A stretch of 64,000 bases of DNA from Trachythela sp. YZ-2020 (lineage: Eukaryota; Cnidaria; Anthozoa; Malacalcyonacea; Clavulariidae): assembly GCA_016169945.1 (NCBI GenBank), contig JADLSH010000265.1:769001-833000 (forward strand), in the 5' to 3' direction. Made by a program: the position numbers and the translations under genes. Every line of letters begins with the position of its first letter. Position 1 is the first letter of the stretch. The notes under the pieces were generated by a model, which did no database searches, was not told the DNA's origin, and saw only the letters and a program-made list of their open reading frames with translations. Shown piece after piece: positions 59,558 through 64,000 of this stretch.

Positions 59558-61098
59558 TACCCTGTCTGAGTATACGAAGAGTGAATACGAAGTATTTCTT
59601 TTGTTAAGTAATCTTAAATCATCAAAATCGACTGGCCTTGATTCTGATTAAAATCTCAGCTGAAATAATTGGCCTTCTCTAACGTGGATTTTAATCTCTG
59701 TATCAAATCCGGTGTCTACATAGATGATTGGAAGAAGGCTTGGGTTATACCCATTTATAAGTCAGAAGATAGAAAAAAATGCGAGAATTATCGCCCAATA
59801 TCAATCTTACCAATTATTAGTAAAATTTTTGAGAGATCCGTTTTTAATCAATTATATGAATTTCTGAACGCCAATTCTCTACTCTCTAAACATCAATTTG
59901 GGTTCCGCCCTAAAAATTCTACTCTGGCAGCTCTCATTCAGATGTGTGATGCATGGTATGAGAGCATGGACAATGGTGAATTGAATGGTGTTGTTTTTGT
60001 TGATATCCGAAAAGCTTTTGACTCTATTAATCATAACATTCTACTGCGCAAAATGAAAGAACAATTTGGGATTTCAAATATTGAATTAAATCTGTTCGAG
60101 TCCTATCTTTCTGACAGGGAACAGATGTCATTTGTTAATGGCGAAATGTCAGCTCCAAAAAGGATTGTATGTGGGGTTCCTCAAGGATCCATATTGGGCC
60201 CCCTATTGTTCTTACTTTATATAAATGATTTGCCTGATTGTCTTGAGAAGACAACCCCTTGTTTATATGCTGATGATTCACAGATATTTTCTTCTGCAAA
60301 AGACTGTACAGAACTGAATGCTAATTTAAATCATGACTTAAACAATGTTAGTCAATGGCTCATCAAAAACAAACTGCAACATCATTCAACAAAAACTAAA
60401 TTAATGTATGTCGGATCCTATCACAACCTTGCTAAAATTGACAATGATCTTCCCGTAATGATTAATGACCAACTGATTCCTAGAGTGCATTCAATCCCGT
60501 GTTTGGGAGTTAAACTTGATGAAACATTGAGTTGGGACGACCATATTGAAATGGTTTGCAAAAAAGCCGGGGCTGGCATTGGGGTTCTGAGGCGTATTAA
60601 GCCCTATGTTCCTGCAAACACTTTGATATCAATTTATAATGCTCTCATGCAGCCTTATTTCGATTACTGCTCTCCTCTTTGGGGCACCTGTAACAAAACC
60701 TGAGAGATAAATTACAAAAGTTCCAAAATCGGGCCGCCAGAATAATAACTGGCGCCAGTTATGAGATTAGATCTGCTGACGTTCTCCGATCTCTTGACTG
60801 GGAAAATTTGGAAACACGATGGTACTTATCTAAGGCTACATTCGTATATAAAGTCTTGAGCAATAGTGCTGCACCGACCCTGAAAGATTCATTCTTAAGT
60901 AGGAATACTTTACAAAATAATTATAATCTTAGAAATTCCCAAACCGATCTGGCCCTTCCAAAGCCAAAAAGAGAATTTCTTAAAAGAAGCTTTAAATACA
61001 GCGGGGCTTTTATGTGGAATGACCTCTCGCTTGAAGCTAAGCTAGCTCAATCAGTTTTCTCGTTTAAAAATTGTATCAAACAAAATATTCGATGTTAA
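59558..61098 (+). pseudogene. LINE ORF2 reverse transcriptase, one-base deletion
   Basis: 59669-60703 carries RT motifs: WKKAWVIPIYKSED, ENYRPISILPIISKIFERSV, FVDIRKAFDSINHN, CGVPQGSILGPLLFLLYIND and LYADDSQIF (YADD). The frame is lost at 60703 by what looks like one missing base (CNKT / LRDKLQKFQN) and resumes to 61098 with RAARIITG, LDWENLETRW and FMWNDLSLEAK. Near 59600 small indels also break the linker. The C-terminal style differs from the 13.8- and 55-kb LINEs, so this is a separate lineage in the jockey/CR1/L2 group. Confidence 0.85.
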
Positions 61099-61240
61099 TA
61101 ACCAAGTCATATCTCTACCTGGGACACACCGTAATCTTCAGTAGCCTTCATTTCTCAGTTTTGATAATGTATATAATTTATGTATATAGTTGCATGTCCT
61201 CTTTATATCCTTCCTTTTTTTACTATGTAATATTTTTATA
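59558..61240 (+). mobile_element. 5'-truncated LINE inserted into the transposase gene
   Basis: Plus-strand LINE sequence replaces the transposase gene between its C-terminal part (ends at 59557) and its middle part (starts at about 61223). The LINE runs from a linker block (YEVFLLLSNLKSSKSTG) to a 3' UTR ending near 61240. It is truncated at the 5' end, without endonuclease. A target duplication could not be fixed by eye. Confidence 0.8.
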
Positions 61241-61859
61241 TCGACGCCTCCCGTGGAAATCAACTTTTACATAGTTGTCGGGGCTAGCGTCTTTAAATAA
61301 AGTGTGTAATAAATCTTGTGCTCTAGTGTTTTCTCCAACCTTGGTGTAATCAGGGGGAAACTTGAGATCGTCCAGATCCTGGTCTCTGACGAACTTTCTC
61401 ATCAACTCTAACTCAACGGATTTGTTATTGGTGTGGTATTTCCCCAAAATTCCGTTATATCGTTCAAAGCTAAAAAGCCAGAAGCTATAAACTGGTCCAT
61501 AATCTAAAACACAATCCGCCAAATGGACGTGGAGGTGCATGTTTGGCGTCACACGTTCTTTGCCATAAATGTTTTCAAATTCTTTACAAAATTGTAAAAG
61601 ATGATGATGCGCAACACCTGCATCTGTTATCTTTATTAATGTGGTGCAAAGAAGATTACATACGATGACAAAATGCGCCCAGCAACTGTAATCTCTTTTG
61701 GGAAGATGGCGAAACAAAGAAAACAACGAAAAAACGGTGACCCAATTCTTCCAGTTGGAATATTGCGATCTTAGTTGGAATACGTCCTAGTTCAGAGGGA
61801 ACACGGCATGAATTTACTTTCTCTTGAACCTGTTGTAAGTCATTCGCACTTAAAATCAA
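61223..61859 (-). pseudogene. TNP2-type transposase, middle part (DUF4218-like)
   Basis: Two overlapping minus-strand frames. 61656-61859 carries DLQQVQEKVNSCRVPSELGR, the start of the region after the TNP2 core. 61223-61726 carries HVHLADCVLDYGPVYSFWLF, then SFERYNGILGKYHTNN and ELMRKFVRDQDL. GP-x-Y-x-FWxFxFER(Y/F)NG-x-L ... TN is the DUF4218-type signature found with TNP2 in CACTA-like transposases. A one-base shift separates the frames. The sequence breaks off at the LINE junction. Confidence 0.8.
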
Positions 61860-61958
61860 GAGTTATAACCAAACATCAACCAAGTGTTTTGCTGTCCCCA
61901 AGAAGAGATTATGCATGGGGTCAACTACAGTAAAACGAACACAGTCGAAGTATGGAAG

Positions 61959-62480
61959 TCATAAGAGCTCAGAATACCGCGCACCGTATAAAGATTCAGT
62001 AGTACTTCTAGCTTCCTGTGTTGTCTGTCCTAGTATCTCTTCGATATGTCTCCGCTCTTCTGTTATATTTCGTGAAGTAAAACTCTCAAAGCCCGAGTAG
62101 TCATTTGGAACACCCACTCCCCCAACTCCAAAAGCTTTGTTACATTTATTGCATCCCATCCTGGAATGATGACCGGTGAAACCACGTACTTTTCTGCTAG
62201 CCGGAATATCGCAAGCAACGCATAATGGAGCAGCTCTAAAACGTTCAGGGATAATTTGTGAACCAGAGTGTCGAATCATCACCCCATCCTTCCACAGAAT
62301 AAGAAGTTCATCCACAAGAGGTGAAATATATGTGTTAATATTTAGCTGGGGTTCATTTGGACCAGGAATAAGGCCAACAAGAATTACATTCTCTCTCTTA
62401 AAACGCTCATACCTGGGAAGATTCATCAACACGAGGTATATCACTCCCCTAGAATAAATTGTACGGTCGAACGGCTGCAT
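61959..62480 (-). pseudogene. TNP2-type transposase, TNP2 core
   Basis: 173-codon minus-strand frame. PRYERFKRENVILVGLIPGP, then NTYISPLVDELLILWKDGV, then APLCVACDIPASRKVRGFTG, HHSRMGCNKCNKAF and DYSGFESFTSRN. The D-x-PA-x-RK-x-x-GF-x-x-H ... GCxxC ... DYSGF string is the central TNP2 signature (RNase H-like fold region with CxxC). No stop inside. It is joined to neighbours through shifts at both ends. The reaction would be cut-and-paste transposition of the EnSpm/CACTA-like parent. Confidence 0.85.
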
Positions 62481-62521
62481 CCAATCAACGTTTAAGTTGA
62501 GCGCTTAATTTCGCGGAGTAG

Positions 62522-63244
62522 CTAAGAACGGCAAACCTTCGTAGTTTGAAAATCTCGCCAAATCCGCCCATCGAAAACATCACCCAATATTTGACCGACG
62601 GGACGCACTTCACGAGTGTGCCACAGTTCACAACGATCAACAAAGTTTGGCTGTTTCACCAACCTCTTGATACTTTCAATTACACTCTGGTAGCAGTAAA
62701 CTTTATGAGGGTATAATAATTTCAAAGTTACCTCTTTAAGCAAGGTTTCCCCACAAGGGCGCCGTCTCCAATGTTGCCTGTGATTGGCAAATTTCACGAA
62801 ACTACACTTTTTGGATTTGTTGCATGACCCTACAGTATAATAGCTATATTAGAATGTGTATAAAGAGTGGCACTTTGGACATACAACGTATTTTCTAAAC
62901 ATGTCTTTCGTTAATCCAAGTTGTTTCTTGAAACAGCACAACGTGTCGGAGAAGGCAATAGCAAGGCCTGTAAACAAGTTACTAGACACACAAAACGAGT
63001 CAAATAATCGTTTTAAACCAGAGAGTAAAAATTCCATCCCATGGTCAGATATACAAAAACACGTACATGCACTATTCAACGGATGAACAGGGCGAGAAGT
63101 GGATTGGGTTCGCACATCAACAGACGGTGGAGTTTCGTTGTGTTCAACAAAATCCTCATAAATCTCAGCACGTTGAGTATTATCCCACACATCGTGATAT
63201 AGTAGGCTCTCTTGGTCACGATTATTATTATTATCATTATTCAA
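62522..63244 (-). pseudogene. TNP2-type transposase, N-terminal half
   Basis: One minus-strand frame with a single TAA at about 62848. The upstream part has a charged Asn-rich start, STSRPVHPLNSACTCF, FSDTLCCFKKQLGL and KYVVCPKCHSLYTF (CxxC). After the stop the frame continues, SCNKSKKCSFVKFANH, RRRPCGETLLKEVTLK and GQILGDVFDGRIWRDF. The CPKCHSLY ... C ... H zinc-binding layout precedes TNP2 in cnidarian EnSpm-type transposases as I recall them. Confidence 0.75.
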
Positions 63245-63314
63245 AGACTCGTCAGAGTCGTATGATTGTCACAATATGAATTAATTTCCATCGGCCCCAC
63301 GTCTTCATCACTAC

Positions 63315-63497
63315 TTATTTCATTACTTTTTCCCAAACATCTTTAACCGTATCATAAAATATTTCCCTGTGGTAGCAAAACGTCCTAGGTTGTAAAGAAG
63401 TCTCGCAATACGGACAGAACGTAGTATAATTAAGATCAGCAGAATCCGCCATGATGGTTATAAGTGAGTTACCATAGCAACAAAACAATTTGACCAC
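63315..63497 (-). pseudogene. TNP2-type transposase, putative first coding segment
   Basis: Minus-strand frame with an internal ATG (63452) giving MADSADLNYTTFCPYCETSL and a C-x-x-C ... C-x-H zinc-finger-like motif. The frame runs into TAA at 63315, but a one-base shift continues into acidic sequence (NEISSDEDVG) leading toward 63244. It starts 180 bp from the divergent plus-strand exon at 63678. Confidence 0.55.
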
Positions 63498-63499
63498 TA

Positions 63500-63700
63500 T
63501 ACGAGGGATAGGAGGGGATAAGTAGACATACCTGATGTAAACAGAGGATACTATTGCGCATCATGTGACTGTTTTTAACCAATAGTAGCACATACAGTAA
63601 GAATAGCGCTATTAAGCGAGAATATATTTCATATTTTCATTATTTTTTTTATCTCGGTCATTCTTGGTGCGTTTGGATTGAGATTTTTCGAAAAAAGAAG
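63500..63700. promoter_or_regulatory. Probable bidirectional promoter of the transposase locus
   Basis: Short non-coding interval between the start of the minus-strand transposase and the plus-strand coiled-coil exon. The divergent layout matches the 36.7-44.5 kb element. No specific promoter element is identified. Confidence 0.3.
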
Positions 63701-63701
63701 T

Positions 63702-63853
63702 ATGAACGAGGTAGTGCAAGACAATGAAATGGCCAGAAGGATTCTACAAAATCAGCGGACCATCCTGGAACAAAATACAAAAATACTGGCATTCCTGGAG
63801 ACCATGAAACTGAATCAGTCAAATGAAAAATCAAAAGAAATTGTGCCTGCCAT
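63702..63853 (+). CDS. Divergent accessory protein, first exon (coiled coil)
   Basis: ATG at 63702 opens MNEVVQDNEMARRILQNQRT, continuing with a heptad-like EQNTKILAFLETMKLNQ stretch and a Lys-rich end. It reaches a consensus donor, CAAG|GTAAGC, near 63860. The coiled-coil style start and divergent position suggest it is the accessory gene of the TNP2 element (in the 36.7-44.5 kb element the equivalent protein has a SAM domain). The rest lies in an intron and beyond the window. A host gene remains possible. Confidence 0.45.
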
Positions 63854-64000
63854 TGTCAAGGTAAGCTCAAATAATTGTATGAAATGTACAATGGCTAATG
63901 ATCTATATAATACAGGAACCAGTCTTTTTGTACATCTACCCTAGGCACTAAACCTATTGACAGTAATGTTAAATATAGAAAATTGCACAGCTAAACTAGT

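Overview
This is eukaryotic, AT-rich, intron-containing and almost entirely repetitive DNA. The mix of elements fits an invertebrate, most likely a cnidarian (coral, anemone or hydrozoan): CR1/L2-like LINEs, an Ngaro/DIRS tyrosine-recombinase retroelement, a GIY-YIG Penelope-like element, a 5S-related SINE, a tRNA-derived SINE, and EnSpm/CACTA-like DNA transposons whose ends are packed with short palindromic repeats. The taxon is an inference, because no host gene here is diagnostic. The only plausible host exon is a membrane-anchor exon at 707-915.

Layout. 0-13 kb: one host-like exon, two copies of a foldback repeat, an inverted-arm MITE, an array of palindromes (ACACACC type) and several scattered duplications. 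13.3-15.7 kb: a 5'-truncated LINE on the minus strand. 15.9-16.4 kb: a second ACACACC array. 16.97-19.39 kb: a 2.4-kb transposon with perfect 27-bp terminal inverted repeats (TIRs), GGCGAGTTAA-type subterminal repeats and a 6-bp target duplication. 21.1-21.8 kb: a 0.7-kb TIR element carrying a MADF-domain exon. 22 kb: a tRNA-derived SINE. 25.4-26.7 kb: two LINE fragments tail to tail. 27.04-31.58 kb: a 4.5-kb CACAG-ended element with TTGGTTAAAATGACC-type arrays. 33-35 kb: MITEs, an inverted pair of Penelope fragments and a long AG microsatellite. 35.2-36.4 kb: the third foldback copy. 36.73-44.52 kb: a 7.8-kb CACTG-ended element with ACTCAA/TTGAGT arrays. It still holds exons of two divergent genes: a SAM-domain accessory protein (minus) and what looks like the C-terminus of a transposase (plus). 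45-48 kb: a 5S SINE, a GGAGTTA array and a hAT-like element. 48-53.1 kb: a decayed Ngaro/DIRS element (gag, RT-RNase H, tyrosine recombinase, split direct repeats). 54.5-58.6 kb: a decayed CR1-type LINE with endonuclease and RT. 58.9-63.5 kb: a decayed TNP2/DUF4218-type transposase gene (minus) split by another LINE (59.56-61.2 kb), with a divergent coiled-coil exon (plus) at the right edge.

How it fits together. The most coherent signal is a family-of-families of EnSpm/CACTA-like elements. Ends read TA-CAC(T/A)..., followed by dense arrays of a family-specific short palindrome. Two loci (36.7-44.5 kb and 58.9-64 kb) share a head-to-head gene pair, transposase versus a small accessory protein. 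Each family seems to have its own palindrome, which I infer to be its transposase or accessory-protein binding code. All retroelement and transposase reading frames except the LINE at 13.8-15.7 kb and the short LINE tail at 25.4 kb carry stops, frameshifts, deletions or insertions.
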